The notes beneath the pieces were generated by a model, which was not told the origin of the DNA, made no database searches, and saw only the letters and a program-made list of their open reading frames with translations. A stretch of DNA of 39,170 nt. It comes from an uncultured Bacteroidota bacterium (GTDB taxonomy: Bacteria; Bacteroidota; Bacteroidia; Chitinophagales; Saprospiraceae). The position numbers and the translations under genes are program-made. Shown piece by piece: positions 24,039 through 33,382 of this stretch. The stretch is taken from assembly GCA_903836265.1 (NCBI GenBank), contig CAILQK010000072.1:1-39170 (forward strand). The letters run 5' to 3'. Each line of letters starts with the position of its first letter. Position 1 is the first letter of the stretch.

Positions 24039-26358
24039 ACTCGCGATCGGGCACTGCATCCACTTCAGCCAGATTCCAGGTTTCGGAAATACGGCTGAGG
24101 GGCTCCACCCAGGCATTGCGCTCGTCAATGGAAACTCCCGGCTCAATTGCTGTTATGGGGCTGAAATCGGGCTTGTCGGTAAAACAGCGCCACATGGGTG
24201 TTGCAGCTGCGTCATACTGGCTCATGGGTGGCAGTCCGAGTATCAGTTCCATGGTGCGGAGCATGGATGTGGTGGAATACATGGTATGATCAACGTACCG
24301 TCGTTTGATGTATGGACTGATTACAAAAGCAATGCTTCTGTGGGCATCCACATGGTCTGCGCCGTTTTGTGCGTCGTCTTCGAGTATAAATACTGCACTT
24401 TCTTTCCAGATTTTTGAGTGAGAAAGATGTTCCAGGAAACGGCCCACTGCCAGATCATTATCGGCTACCGAGGCAAAAGGCGAGTAGGCACCTTTGGCCA
24501 TACCCGAGGTATGGTCATTCCCGAACCGTATGGTATTGAAGCGCGGCACCTGATTGATCTGAAGCAGGCTGTCGAAGTCGCGCTGCCAGTCCTTCTCCCT
24601 TGAAATATCCTGATAATCCATGTCCCACGAGGAATAATTGGGACAAAAGTGCCCTTCTATTGTTTCATAGTTGGCCTTGTTGTCGTCGGCGAACTCACCG
24701 TAAGTACGGTATGAAACTCCGGCACGCTTGCAGTTGTCCCATATAAAACCACTTTTCGGGAAGGCTACCCGTCGTGTACCCTCGTAGTCGTAGTTGCCAC
24801 CGCGGCCGCCGTAGCTGGTGGGCCAGGTTTTTTCCACAAAATCATTGGCATAGGCTGCGGTACTCCAGTTGTGGCCGTCGGCACTTACTTCAGCATCCAC
24901 GTAGAAATTGTCAAGCAATACATATTCCCGAGCCAGCCAGTGCTGGTTGGGGGTCACCTTTTCCGGGAAAAGGCACAGGTCCGGATCGCCGTTTCCACCC
25001 AGTTCAGCAGGCAAATCTCCCAGAATCTGATCATAAGTCCTGTTTTCCTTGATAATATAAAACACATATTTGATGGGGGAGGGGTCGCCCACGCGCATTG
25101 GTACGGGGTTGCCTGCTTCTCCCTCCGTATGCAGTTCTTTTGCTTTGTTATACGGACAGTTTTCATAAACCAGTTTTGAGTAAAGCTCCAGTTCCCGGTC
25201 CTCCGGTTCCTGAATTACACTCAGCGTCCCCTGATACAGTGCTCCGATATACTGGGCAGCGCGGGAGTCTTCCCGTTTGTGGAACGGACTGGGCCCTTTC
25301 GGATTGGCAACAGACGACATGCCCTTTCCGTTGGCTACCAGAATCCTGTCGCCGATACACCTTACAGAAGTGGGATACCAGCCGACAGGTATGAACCCTT
25401 CCGATTCGCTGTTTCCGGGTTTTTCAATTTCGTAAACAGCCAGGCAGTTGTTGTCTGCGTTGGCAATGTACAGTGTCTCCCCGTCGTCAGAAAGAGCCAG
25501 ACTGTTGGGGGTGGAACCGTTGGGGGCATCCGGATAAAGTGCAGTGTTGAGCACTTCGAGTGTTTTGCGGCTGTCCAGGTCAATGCAATACACTGCATTG
25601 TCGAGCGAACATGCTATGTACAGGGTCTTTTCCTTTTTGTCCGCCACCATTTCGTTCGGGTGATCGCCCGTGGCTATCTCACTTTTCAGCGAGAACGAAT
25701 TGCTGTCGAATATCAGGATTTTTTTTGCGCCCCAAAGCGAAACGGCCACTTCATTCCTCGACGGCAGGAAGAGAACAGCATAGGGTTCGCTTGCCAGAGG
25801 GATACGTTTGATGATATCACCTTTCAGCGACAGCGCGTAAAAGGCACTGTCTTCTTTGGTAACAGTGTAGATCTGCCCTGCTGCATCATTTATGGCCACC
25901 CCTGCCGGACAAATTTTGTTTTTGGGCCAGGGCAGACCGAGTGCAAGAGCGGTATCGCGGTGCAGTTTTCCCGATTCATTCCTGAAAACAACAATCGTAT
26001 TGTCATTGCCGCCGGAAGCATAAATCCTGCTGCCATCGGAACTGAATGCAAGTCCGTACCATGCTTTTGCCACAGATATTTCATCAGACCGGGTGATACT
26101 GCCTCTGTCGCTTCTGAACAGCTGGATTTTTTGTTTGCCAACGCCGTTATTGGTCACAGCTATCCATTTTTGATCGGGCGATACAACCATCTGGAGCGGA
26201 AGATCACCAAGAGGCAGATGTGTACTGCCAACTGGTGTGAGGCTCCACTGATTGGGCAGCTGAATGCGCTGCGGTGTCAGTTTCTGTACAGATACATTAC
26301 GGTTGAGGTTGCAAGCTGCGAGACTGAGCAGTGCGACCAATGGCAGGTATTTCGTCAT
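23941..26358 (-). CDS. YncE-type beta-propeller / phosphoesterase two-domain lipoprotein
   Basis: An 805-residue lipoprotein with a lipobox (LAAC, Cys16). The first half (about 50-390) is a seven-bladed propeller with repeated strands such as VSPDQKWIAVTNNG, FSSDGSRIYASGGNDNTIVVF and ALSDDGETLYIANADNNCLAVYEI. The second half (about 430-770) is an alkaline-phosphatase-superfamily phosphoesterase, with YVFYIIKENRTYDQILGDL, DAEVSADGHNW, NTIRFGNDHTSGM and FILEDDAQNGADHVDAHRS. This matches proteins annotated as bifunctional YncE/alkaline phosphatase family, some of whose relatives are phospholipase C-like. The substrate is unknown. The end overlaps the nonsense tail of the truncated sulfatase. A weak TAACTTGC -7-like element precedes it. 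Confidence 0.87.
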   Translation of the reverse strand: MTKYLPLVALLSLAACNLNRNVSVQKLTPQRIQLPNQWSLTPVGSTHLPLGDLPLQMVVSPDQKWIAVTNNGVGKQKIQLFRSDRGSITRSDEISVAKAWYGLAFSSDGSRIYASGGNDNTIVVFRNESGKLHRDTALALGLPWPKNKICPAGVAINDAAGQIYTVTKEDSAFYALSLKGDIIKRIPLASEPYAVLFLPSRNEVAVSLWGAKKILIFDSNSFSLKSEIATGDHPNEMVADKKEKTLYIACSLDNAVYCIDLDSRKTLEVLNTALYPDAPNGSTPNSLALSDDGETLYIANADNNCLAVYEIEKPGNSESEGFIPVGWYPTSVRCIGDRILVANGKGMSSVANPKGPSPFHKREDSRAAQYIGALYQGTLSVIQEPEDRELELYSKLVYENCPYNKAKELHTEGEAGNPVPMRVGDPSPIKYVFYIIKENRTYDQILGDLPAELGGNGDPDLCLFPEKVTPNQHWLAREYVLLDNFYVDAEVSADGHNWSTAAYANDFVEKTWPTSYGGRGGNYDYEGTRRVAFPKSGFIWDNCKRAGVSYRTYGEFADDNKANYETIEGHFCPNYSSWDMDYQDISREKDWQRDFDSLLQINQVPRFNTIRFGNDHTSGMAKGAYSPFASVADNDLAVGRFLEHLSHSKIWKESAVFILEDDAQNGADHVDAHRSIAFVISPYIKRRYVDHTMYSTTSMLRTMELILGLPPMSQYDAAATPMWRCFTDKPDFSPITAIEPGVSIDERNAWVEPLSRISETWNLAEVDAVPDREFNEVLWKALKGLDSEMPAPRRAAWLRVDKDDD

Positions 26359-26457
26359 AATGTTGATTTTTACGGGTGCAAGTTAGTAACGAATGATCTT
26401 TTCACACATTAATTAACCGTTAACCGGGTAATAATATGCTGAAACGCGATTTCTCGC

Positions 26458-26465
26458 TACCTTCG
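26458..26465 (+). promoter_or_regulatory. -7-like element of the yfhO-type gene
   Basis: TACCTTCG followed by CCCCG, 24 bases before the ATG at 26490. It lies inside the track ORF's first codons, arguing for the later start. One base differs from TAnnTTTG and no -33 TTG is clear. Confidence 0.4.
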
Positions 26466-26489
26466 CCCCGAACAGCTCTTTCCGTGTCT

Positions 26490-28988
26490 ATGGATTTCAA
26501 AAAATTACTACCTCATGTTTATGCCGCGCTCATCCTGCTGGCGGTTGCGGCCATCTTTTTCTCTCCCAACTTCTTCGGAGACAAGGTCCTGCCTCAGCCT
26601 GATAACGACAAGGCCCGCGCCATACAGACTGAAATACAGGATTATATAAAGAAAGAAGGCAGGGCGCCTCTCTGGACGAACAGTCTGTTCGGAGGTATGC
26701 CAAGTTATCAGATATATACCACGCCACAGGGCAACCTGACTCGTCCGCTGGCAAAGGCGGCCTTTCTGTTTGCCGACTACACCGAAGTATGGGCATCTGT
26801 TTTTGCAGCCATGTTTTTCATGTATCTGCTGCTCTCTGTGTTGAACTGCAACTGGCTGGTGGGTGTGTTTGGCGCGCTGGCATTCGGGATAACCTCCTAT
26901 AATGTGGATATTCTCGAGGCTGGCCACTCAACCAAAATGGCAGCTCTGGCTGTTGCGCCCGCACTTATGGCAGCGATGGTACTTCTGTTCAGGGGGCGCT
27001 GGATTGCCGGGACCGGACTTCTTGCGCTGTTTACGGCTATCGAAATATATGTCAATCACCTCCAGATAACGTATTACACCTTCATACTGATGGGTATTTA
27101 CGGTCTGGCACTGCTGGTTGATGCTGTTTTGAAGAAAGACATTGTAAATTGGGGAAAGGCTGCTGCGCTGGCCGTTGCCGCCGTTGTTCTGGGGGTTGCC
27201 TGCAATATGTCCAAGGTATGGCCCACCTATGAATACAGTCAGGAGACTATCCGCGGAGGTTCCGAACTGACCACCAAATCCGGGAAAGGCAACGGTCTTG
27301 ACAAGGATTACCTCTTCGGCTGGAGCTACGGTATCTGCGAGAGCGCCACCCTGGTTGTTCCGCACGCTGCCGGCGGTGGAGCCGGTGAGTCATATCAGGA
27401 GACCGAGTTTTTCAGGACAATCATGAGCCGCCGTCCGGATAACATGACACCGGAGCAACTCGACCGGCAGGTGGCCGGCCTGCTTTACGCCGGAGAACAG
27501 CCATTCGTGGGAACAGCAATTTATTTTGGAGTGGTGGCCGTATTCCTCTTTTTCCTCGGGGCGTTTCTCGCCCAGGGCCCCGCAAGATGGTGGTTCCTGG
27601 CTGGTGGAGTTTTCATGATTTCGATTGCATGGGGCAAGCATTTCGTGCTGAACGAAACATTGTGGTACGATTATCTGCCGATGTTCAACAAATTCAGGGC
27701 TGTAACCATGGCTTTCGGACCGGCGCAGCTCTGTGTGGCTGCTCTCGCCGCGCTGGGTCTGCAGCGTTTTCTCAGCGCTGAAGTGGATAACAGGAAAAAA
27801 CAGGTTGCACTGTATGCATCTCTTGGCATCACAGTACTCCTGTGTGCGGCTGCGCTTGTGTGCGCGCCCGAGGAGGGCCCCAATGAGGTAGCACTTGGCG
27901 ATAATGAAACCCTCCGAAACCTGATTCGTCAGGACCGCAGTTCGCTGCTCATGAGTGACCTGTACAGGTCGCTGGCCTTTTTGCTTGCCGCCGCCGCCTT
28001 CGCGTGGCTCTATCTCAGAGGCAAACTGAACGCAACACTGGCAGTTGCTGCTATCATAGCCATCGGCCTCACCGACCACTGGAAAGTTTGTCGCCGTACG
28101 CTTTCGGATATCAAGTATGAGACCAAAAAGGCATCGCTGGCACCTCCTGCCGAATCGCAGTTCGACAAAATTATCAAGGCAGATCCCGAGATGTACTACC
28201 GGGTATTCGATTTCAGGGGAGGTAATATGGCTACCAATTTCCAGCCATCGTTCCATCACAAAAATATCGGGGGATATCATGCCGCCAAACTGCAGCGATT
28301 CCAGGAGGTGGTGGATACCTTCTTCAACGGCGAGAGTCTGCCCAAAAGCCTGCCCGTACTCGGCATGCTGAACGTGAAGTACATCATCACTCAAAGTGGC
28401 CCAAACCGCGTGGCCGAAGCCTGTGGCAACGCCTGGTTTGTGAAAAATTACGAGGTGGTTCCCGATGGCGACACGGAGCTTGCATCCCTGCGCAGCATCA
28501 ATCCGAAGGAAACGGCAGTTGTACAGGAAAAATACAGGGATTTGCTGGGTGGTCTGACTATTCAGACCGATACCACGGCCAGTATCCGTCTTGTCAAATA
28601 CCACCCGGAAAAACTGGAATACGAGTATTCGGCACAGAGTGATCAGCTGGCAGTATTCTCCGAGATGTACTACCCGCCTTCAAAGGGCTGGAATGTGTAT
28701 CTGAACGGACAAAAAGTGGAGGGCGGATTTACAAAGGCCAATTACCTTCTGCGCGCCATGCGTCTGCCTGCAGGCCAGAACCAGAAACTGGAAATGCGCT
28801 TCGAGCCTGTGTCATACTATGCGGGTGAAAAAATTTCATTTGCCGCTTCTGCCATTACCATATTGCTCTGTGCATTTGCGCTTTATCTCTGGTACAAGGG
28901 AGGGGCTGTATTCGCAGATCAGGCGGGAATCGGCAGTGCAGAACCAGAAAAATCAGGGGAGACGCCAGCACAGAAAAAGAAAAAATAA
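26490..28988 (+). CDS. YfhO family multi-pass membrane protein
   Basis: An 832-residue inner-membrane protein from the ATG at 26490 (MDFKKLLPHVYAAL). The first helix is followed by a long extracytoplasmic loop with DNDKARAIQTEIQDYIKKEG and WTNSLFGGMPSYQIY, typical of Bacteroidota YfhO-like proteins. About a dozen helices follow to about residue 530, then a large soluble C-terminal part with YRVFDFRG, ATNFQPSFHHKNIGGYHAAK and LGMLNVKYIIT. Near the end are EMYYPPSKGWNVYLNGQKV, one more helix and a Lys-rich tail. The family belongs to the GT-C-like membrane glycosyltransferase superfamily; in Firmicutes YfhO is linked to teichoic acid glycosylation. The substrate here is unknown. Confidence 0.88.
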   Translation: MDFKKLLPHVYAALILLAVAAIFFSPNFFGDKVLPQPDNDKARAIQTEIQDYIKKEGRAPLWTNSLFGGMPSYQIYTTPQGNLTRPLAKAAFLFADYTEVWASVFAAMFFMYLLLSVLNCNWLVGVFGALAFGITSYNVDILEAGHSTKMAALAVAPALMAAMVLLFRGRWIAGTGLLALFTAIEIYVNHLQITYYTFILMGIYGLALLVDAVLKKDIVNWGKAAALAVAAVVLGVACNMSKVWPTYEYSQETIRGGSELTTKSGKGNGLDKDYLFGWSYGICESATLVVPHAAGGGAGESYQETEFFRTIMSRRPDNMTPEQLDRQVAGLLYAGEQPFVGTAIYFGVVAVFLFFLGAFLAQGPARWWFLAGGVFMISIAWGKHFVLNETLWYDYLPMFNKFRAVTMAFGPAQLCVAALAALGLQRFLSAEVDNRKKQVALYASLGITVLLCAAALVCAPEEGPNEVALGDNETLRNLIRQDRSSLLMSDLYRSLAFLLAAAAFAWLYLRGKLNATLAVAAIIAIGLTDHWKVCRRTLSDIKYETKKASLAPPAESQFDKIIKADPEMYYRVFDFRGGNMATNFQPSFHHKNIGGYHAAKLQRFQEVVDTFFNGESLPKSLPVLGMLNVKYIITQSGPNRVAEACGNAWFVKNYEVVPDGDTELASLRSINPKETAVVQEKYRDLLGGLTIQTDTTASIRLVKYHPEKLEYEYSAQSDQLAVFSEMYYPPSKGWNVYLNGQKVEGGFTKANYLLRAMRLPAGQNQKLEMRFEPVSYYAGEKISFAASAITILLCAFALYLWYKGGAVFADQAGIGSAEPEKSGETPAQKKKK

Positions 28989-29008
28989 TTTTTTTGCGCA
29001 TGTTTAGT

Positions 29009-29049
29009 GCAAAATCGCAGTTTTTTTTCGACTCCGCGATTTTGCTTTA
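29009..29049 (+). terminator. Probable terminator after the yfhO-type gene
   Basis: GCAAAATCGC (29009-29018) and GCGATTTTGC (29036-29045) form a perfect 10-bp stem around a T-rich 17-base loop, followed by a short TTTAT. The T-run is weak. Confidence 0.55.
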
Positions 29050-29164
29050 TCCGCAATTGCCAATTTTAAGTTACTTTTCGCCGGAATTATCACCGTGACG
29101 GCCTGAACCGGCCTGTAACAGAATAATTCTTTTGCTTCACCATTTCACACATACAAGACAGCGT

Positions 29165-30244
29165 ATGCGTATCCGAAAACTACTCTCTGCGTTCTTCCTC
29201 CTGGCCGTTACTGCCGGCACGGCTGCAGCGCAGGATATACACTTCTCTCAGTACAATATGTCCCCCATGACACTCAACCCTGCCAATATTGGCGGATTCG
29301 AGGGTACCGCACGTATCAGCGGTATTTACAGGAGCCAGTGGACCAGCATCATGAGCAGAGACCAGTTCGAGACGCCCTGCGTATCGGTTGATGCTCCCAT
29401 TATCCGCGGCTTCAGAAAGCGCGACTGGGTAGGTGTCGGTCTTGTCGTGTTCAGCGACAAGGCCGGTATTCTGGGCCTTACACACACAGCAGCCAAACTG
29501 GGTGCATCCTACCACCTGGCGCTGAACAAGAAGGGAACCACCTATCTCACACTGGGCGCACAGTACGGTCAGGCCAGTCGCCGCCTCAATCCCGACAAGG
29601 CTCGTTTTGCCGAGGGCTTCCTGAACAAGGGTGGCAGCGATTATAACCAGAATCTTGATGTTGACTTCGCAAACCTGAACCGCGACCAGTCCAGCTGGAC
29701 AGATATTGACGGAGGCGTAGTACTGAAGTCCAGACTCAACAAGCAGATGGATTTCAGTATCGGATATGCCATGTACCATATTGACCGCGGCCAGTACGGC
29801 CTGATAACCGGCGGCGGCGGCGGAACTGGTGGCGGCGGCGCGCCCCAGCAAAGCAGCGACGAAATCGCGCGTCGCTCGGTGGCAACCGGCCAGTTCAACA
29901 TCAAAATGAACGATAAACTGACGGTCAGTCCAACGTTTATATACCAGACAATGGCCGGCGCCCACGATGAAATTATCGTCCAGGGACTCGGTTCCTACCT
30001 GTTCAACGAAGAGAAGGATGTTACGCTGCTCTTCGGACTGGGCTATCGGTTCCGCGATGCGGTTCATCCCATTTTCGGTGCGCAAATCAAATCGCTCAGA
30101 GTGGGTCTCGCGTACGATGTGAATATTTCGGGGCTCAGCGCTGATACCAATCTCCGCGGTGGATTTGAACTTGCAGCCAGCTACATCATCAGGATTTACA
30201 AACCTGCAGTAGTCAAAACAAAGGTACTCTGTCCGAGATTCTGA
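29165..30244 (+). CDS. Type IX secretion system PorP/SprF family membrane protein
   Basis: A 359-residue outer-membrane protein from the ATG at 29165. The signal peptide is MRIRKLLSAFFLLAVTAGTAAAQ, and the mature start DIHFSQYNMSPMTLNPANIGGF is the family signature. The rest is barrel-like. PorP/SprF proteins help secrete or anchor large type IX substrates at the surface. A Gly-rich loop (TGGGGGTGGGGAP, about residues 217-229) encoded by GGC runs is inserted in the barrel. A weak TACTTTTC element (29072-29079) is the possible promoter. A PorE-like OmpA gene follows after 93 bases, so both are probably parts of one envelope machine. Which substrate it serves is not shown. Confidence 0.92.
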   Translation: MRIRKLLSAFFLLAVTAGTAAAQDIHFSQYNMSPMTLNPANIGGFEGTARISGIYRSQWTSIMSRDQFETPCVSVDAPIIRGFRKRDWVGVGLVVFSDKAGILGLTHTAAKLGASYHLALNKKGTTYLTLGAQYGQASRRLNPDKARFAEGFLNKGGSDYNQNLDVDFANLNRDQSSWTDIDGGVVLKSRLNKQMDFSIGYAMYHIDRGQYGLITGGGGGTGGGGAPQQSSDEIARRSVATGQFNIKMNDKLTVSPTFIYQTMAGAHDEIIVQGLGSYLFNEEKDVTLLFGLGYRFRDAVHPIFGAQIKSLRVGLAYDVNISGLSADTNLRGGFELAASYIIRIYKPAVVKTKVLCPRF

Positions 30245-30337
30245 TGTGTCTGGTGGCTCACCACACACACCGTCTGCTGTCAGACCAACCAGCCTGTCAC
30301 CAAAACAAACAATAATTCCGGTTTTCCGCATCATACT

Positions 30338-32800
30338 ATGAAAAAAACGCTTTTACTGGCGGCAGCATTTGTTATGGCTGCAATGACTGTCTCTCAGGCC
30401 CAGCCCCTGAACCGCTCAACGCCCGAGGCCAACCTGAAAGCGGCCGAGGAAGCCCTGAACAATGGCAACCCCTATGCAGCACTCGAGTTTTTTGAGAAAG
30501 CCTACGAGGATAACAAGGACAAGTTTCTCTCGGCAAGAATTGCCATGATGAATATAGAACTGCGCGATTATGAAAAAGCGGAGAAATCACTCACACGTCT
30601 GATTCAGCGAGACCGCAAATTTGAATTTGTCGAGTACAGGTACTGGCTTGCATTGTGTATGAAATATAACGGCAAACACGCTGAAGCCATAGATATGTTC
30701 AAGCAATACATGGCAGACGGTGCCAGCGACAGCCTGAAGGTACTCGCCAGAAGGGAGATTGCCGGCTGCGAAATAGCACGCAAGGCAAAGCAACCGGAGA
30801 ACCTTATGGTCAACAACCTCGGCAAGTCGGCCAACAGTCCGCAAACCGAGAGTTCCCCTTCCTACAGCAACGGACAGCTCTACTATACCACACTTAAATC
30901 AAAAGAAGTAATAGTGGTGGATAACAAGGCCGGCGACTGGTTCTCCAAGGTGGTTTCAACTACCCAGACCGGCTCAACAGAAGGTGTACCTGAATATGCC
31001 GAGCCTACTGCCCTCGGACAGGATATCAACCGCGAAGGATGGCATCAGGGTAATGTCAGTATTTCTCCAGATGGCAACACAATGTATTTCACCCGGGTGC
31101 AACTGGCGGAGAAAGGACAGGGTCTCGCTGCGAGCCAGGTTTTTTATGCATCCAAAACCAAAGAAGGGTGGGGGGCAGCCAATGAAGTGACAGGTGTTAA
31201 CGGAAGCTATGTCGCCAAGCATCCCTGTGAAGGTGAGCTTTTCGGTGAAAAAGTACTTTTCTTCGCTGCCGATATGCCCGGTGGAGAGGGGGGCTTCGAT
31301 TTGTACTATTGCCCCAGGAAATCGGAGGGCGTTTTCGGCCTGCCCGTCAATCTCGGGAAGGTCGTCAACTCGCCCGGCGATGATGTTTCTCCGTTCTATC
31401 AGGAAGGACGGCTCTGGTTCAGCTCCAACGGACGCCCCACAATGGGAGGACTGGATGTGTTCGAGAGTCAGTGGAACGGCTCTGTATGGAGTGAACCCAA
31501 AATTCTTCCTTCCGGAATCAATACGACACTCGACGACCAGTTCTACAGCAGAACATCTGACGGAATGAGCGGTTATTTGGTCAGTAACCGCCCCGGCCCG
31601 AACAACCTCAAAAGCAAAACCTGCTGCGATGACATTTATGCGTGGGAGCTCGAACGTATCAAAGTGGAACTTGCCATACAGACGTTCCGACTCAAGCGCA
31701 AGGGCGAAAAAGAAAACCAGCCTCTCAAAGACTGTACAATCGGAATCATTGACGTGACCGAAAAGACATCAAAGAATGTGGAGGAAAAATCCAATCCGGC
31801 CACCAATTCATTCGCATTCAATCTCGAGCCCGACAAATCTTATGTAGTAATTGCATCAGCGCCTGGTTACCGGCCCGATACGCTGGCCTTCAATACGCTC
31901 GGAATCAAAAAAACGACGAAGGTTGATAAAAAGTTCACCCTCAGGCTGCTGAGGAAAGAGCCTGAATATGATACCATCCGTATCAACGAGCCGATTCGTC
32001 TGGACAATATCCTTTATGATTTTAACGACGACAAGATTCGTCCGGACGCCGAGCCCGATCTGCAGTATCTGGCTGATATGATGTCCAAAAATCCGGAGAT
32101 GAAGATTGAACTCTCCTCACACACAGATGCGCGCGGAAATGATGCCTATAACGAAGACCTCTCACAGCGCCGCGCCGAAAGTGCAAAACGCTGGCTGGTC
32201 GGAAAGGGTATTAAAGAAGACCGGATTGTGGCAAAAGGTTATGGAGAGAAAGCTCTGCTGAACAAGTGCGCCAACGGTGTTGAATGTACTGAGGAGGAGC
32301 ATCAGGAGAACCGCCGTACAGAGTTCAAAATCATTGCCGGCCCGACCAGTATTATCACTGAAAAGATTGAGAAAAGAGAGAAAAAGCTGGCTTCTCCTGC
32401 CCCAACCGGCGGCAAGCAGTCGCTGGATGCCCTTCATTTCCTGCAGGGACTCATCGAATCAGTCAATGGTAATCCTGCCGATATGGAGCTGAAGTTTAAA
32501 ACAGAGCGCTTTGATTTCAGGGAGACCAGGGAAGGAGAGTTCGTCAAGTTCGAGTATGTATTTGACAACATTGGCAGTAAATCCCTCGAAATTGACATGG
32601 TCAGCGCCTGTGAATGTATGGAGGTCAAGTGGACTGCGGATAAAATTCACCCCGGTAAACAGGGTCGTGTGGAAGTTGTATTCAATACATTGAGTTTCAG
32701 GGGCGATGTTTCCTGGGATATTGATGTTGTTTTTAAAAATACCGATACTGATGGGTTTCCGCTTGCCAAGCGTGTCCAGATGGTTGGTAAAATCAAATAG
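30338..32800 (+). CDS. PorE-like OmpA protein (TPR, PD40, OmpA) with C-terminal DUF1573 domain
   Basis: An 820-residue exported protein. The signal is residues 1-21. TPR-like helices follow (about 28-150: AEEALNNGNPYAALEFFEKAY). PD40/WD40-like blades come next (about 240-430: GNVSISPDGNTMYFTR, PGDDVSPFYQEGRLWFSSNG). Then there is a small beta domain (about 450-545) and an OmpA peptidoglycan-binding domain (about 555-670: LYDFNDDKIRPDA, SSHTDARGNDAYNEDLSQRR, ENRRTEFKI). The first part matches PorE-type proteins of type IX secretion, thought to link the complex to peptidoglycan. Residues of about 720-820 add a DUF1573-like Ig domain (FKFEYVFDNIGSKSLEI, VSACECMEVKW), an unusual extension. A haem-binding gene starts 2 bases after its stop. 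Confidence 0.9.
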   Translation: MKKTLLLAAAFVMAAMTVSQAQPLNRSTPEANLKAAEEALNNGNPYAALEFFEKAYEDNKDKFLSARIAMMNIELRDYEKAEKSLTRLIQRDRKFEFVEYRYWLALCMKYNGKHAEAIDMFKQYMADGASDSLKVLARREIAGCEIARKAKQPENLMVNNLGKSANSPQTESSPSYSNGQLYYTTLKSKEVIVVDNKAGDWFSKVVSTTQTGSTEGVPEYAEPTALGQDINREGWHQGNVSISPDGNTMYFTRVQLAEKGQGLAASQVFYASKTKEGWGAANEVTGVNGSYVAKHPCEGELFGEKVLFFAADMPGGEGGFDLYYCPRKSEGVFGLPVNLGKVVNSPGDDVSPFYQEGRLWFSSNGRPTMGGLDVFESQWNGSVWSEPKILPSGINTTLDDQFYSRTSDGMSGYLVSNRPGPNNLKSKTCCDDIYAWELERIKVELAIQTFRLKRKGEKENQPLKDCTIGIIDVTEKTSKNVEEKSNPATNSFAFNLEPDKSYVVIASAPGYRPDTLAFNTLGIKKTTKVDKKFTLRLLRKEPEYDTIRINEPIRLDNILYDFNDDKIRPDAEPDLQYLADMMSKNPEMKIELSSHTDARGNDAYNEDLSQRRAESAKRWLVGKGIKEDRIVAKGYGEKALLNKCANGVECTEEEHQENRRTEFKIIAGPTSIITEKIEKREKKLASPAPTGGKQSLDALHFLQGLIESVNGNPADMELKFKTERFDFRETREGEFVKFEYVFDNIGSKSLEIDMVSACECMEVKWTADKIHPGKQGRVEVVFNTLSFRGDVSWDIDVVFKNTDTDGFPLAKRVQMVGKIK

Positions 32801-32802
32801 CC

Positions 32803-33297
32803 ATGTATAAATACGGCAAAAAGATATTGTGGGGGTTACTGGGTGTGCTGGTCATCATTCAGTTCATTCATCCCGAAAGAAATGAATCAGGTTCTGCACC
32901 AGGTGATATCACGGGGAAATACACCGTCCCCGGGGAGGTAATGGCAGTTTTGAAGCCGGCCTGTTACGATTGCCACAGCAACCTGACCCGTTACCCGTGG
33001 TACGCCAACATACAGCCTGTTGCCTGGTGGCTGGCAGCGCATGTAAACGATGGCAAAAGACACCTGAACTTTCACGAGTTCACTACCCGGAGAGTGGCAG
33101 TACAGAATCACAAACTCGAGGAGATCATCGAAATGGTGAAGGAGGAGGAAATGCCGCTCGGATCGTACACGTGGACACATGCGGATGCGCGCCTGAGTGA
33201 CGCGCAGCGCGAACTGATCGTCAACTGGGCCAAGTCTGCCATGGACAGTCTGAAGGCACAGTATCCTGCTGACAGTCTTGTGCTGCGCCGGAAATAG
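32803..33297 (+). CDS. Haem-binding domain-containing protein (c-type, CxxCH)
   Basis: A 164-residue protein with an N-terminal membrane anchor (about 7-23, WGLLGVLVIIQF) followed by a haem-binding domain. The CYDCH motif (Cys54, Cys57, His58) is the covalent haem c site. RYPWYANIQPVAWWLAAHVNDGKRHLNF is the conserved block of the Haem_bd family common in Bacteroidota, and LSDAQRELIVNWA closes it. The haem faces the periplasm. Only 2 bases separate it from the OmpA gene, so translation is coupled. Why a haem protein follows a type IX-like gene is unclear. The redox partner is unknown. Confidence 0.92.
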   Translation: MYKYGKKILWGLLGVLVIIQFIHPERNESGSAPGDITGKYTVPGEVMAVLKPACYDCHSNLTRYPWYANIQPVAWWLAAHVNDGKRHLNFHEFTTRRVAVQNHKLEEIIEMVKEEEMPLGSYTWTHADARLSDAQRELIVNWAKSAMDSLKAQYPADSLVLRRK

Positions 33298-33322
33298 AGC
33301 AGTTGTACACACAGAATAAAAT

Positions 33323-33364
33323 AAAACGGAGCGCGCCTGGTTATACAGACGCGCTCCGTTTTTA
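33323..33364. terminator. Bidirectional terminator
   Basis: AAAACGGAGCGCG (33323-33335) pairs with CGCGCTCCGTTTT (33350-33362), perfect over 13 bp, with A- and T-runs outside. It lies between the convergent haem-binding gene and the FG-GAP gene and can stop both. Confidence 0.93.
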
Positions 33365-33382
33365 TCCAGACATCAATATACT

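Noticed and set aside
25279-26412. 377-aa plus-strand ORF
   Set aside because: Antisense to the YncE/phosphoesterase gene, which has clear domains. No recognisable protein.
27390-28604. 404-aa minus-strand ORF
   Set aside because: Shadow of the yfhO-type gene; long only because of that gene's codon bias.
29180-30334. 384-aa minus-strand ORF
   Set aside because: Shadow of the PorP/SprF gene.
30245-30337. Hairpin TGGTG-GCT-CACCA between PorP and OmpA genes, as terminator
   Set aside because: Short stem and no T-run, so the two genes are more likely transcribed together.
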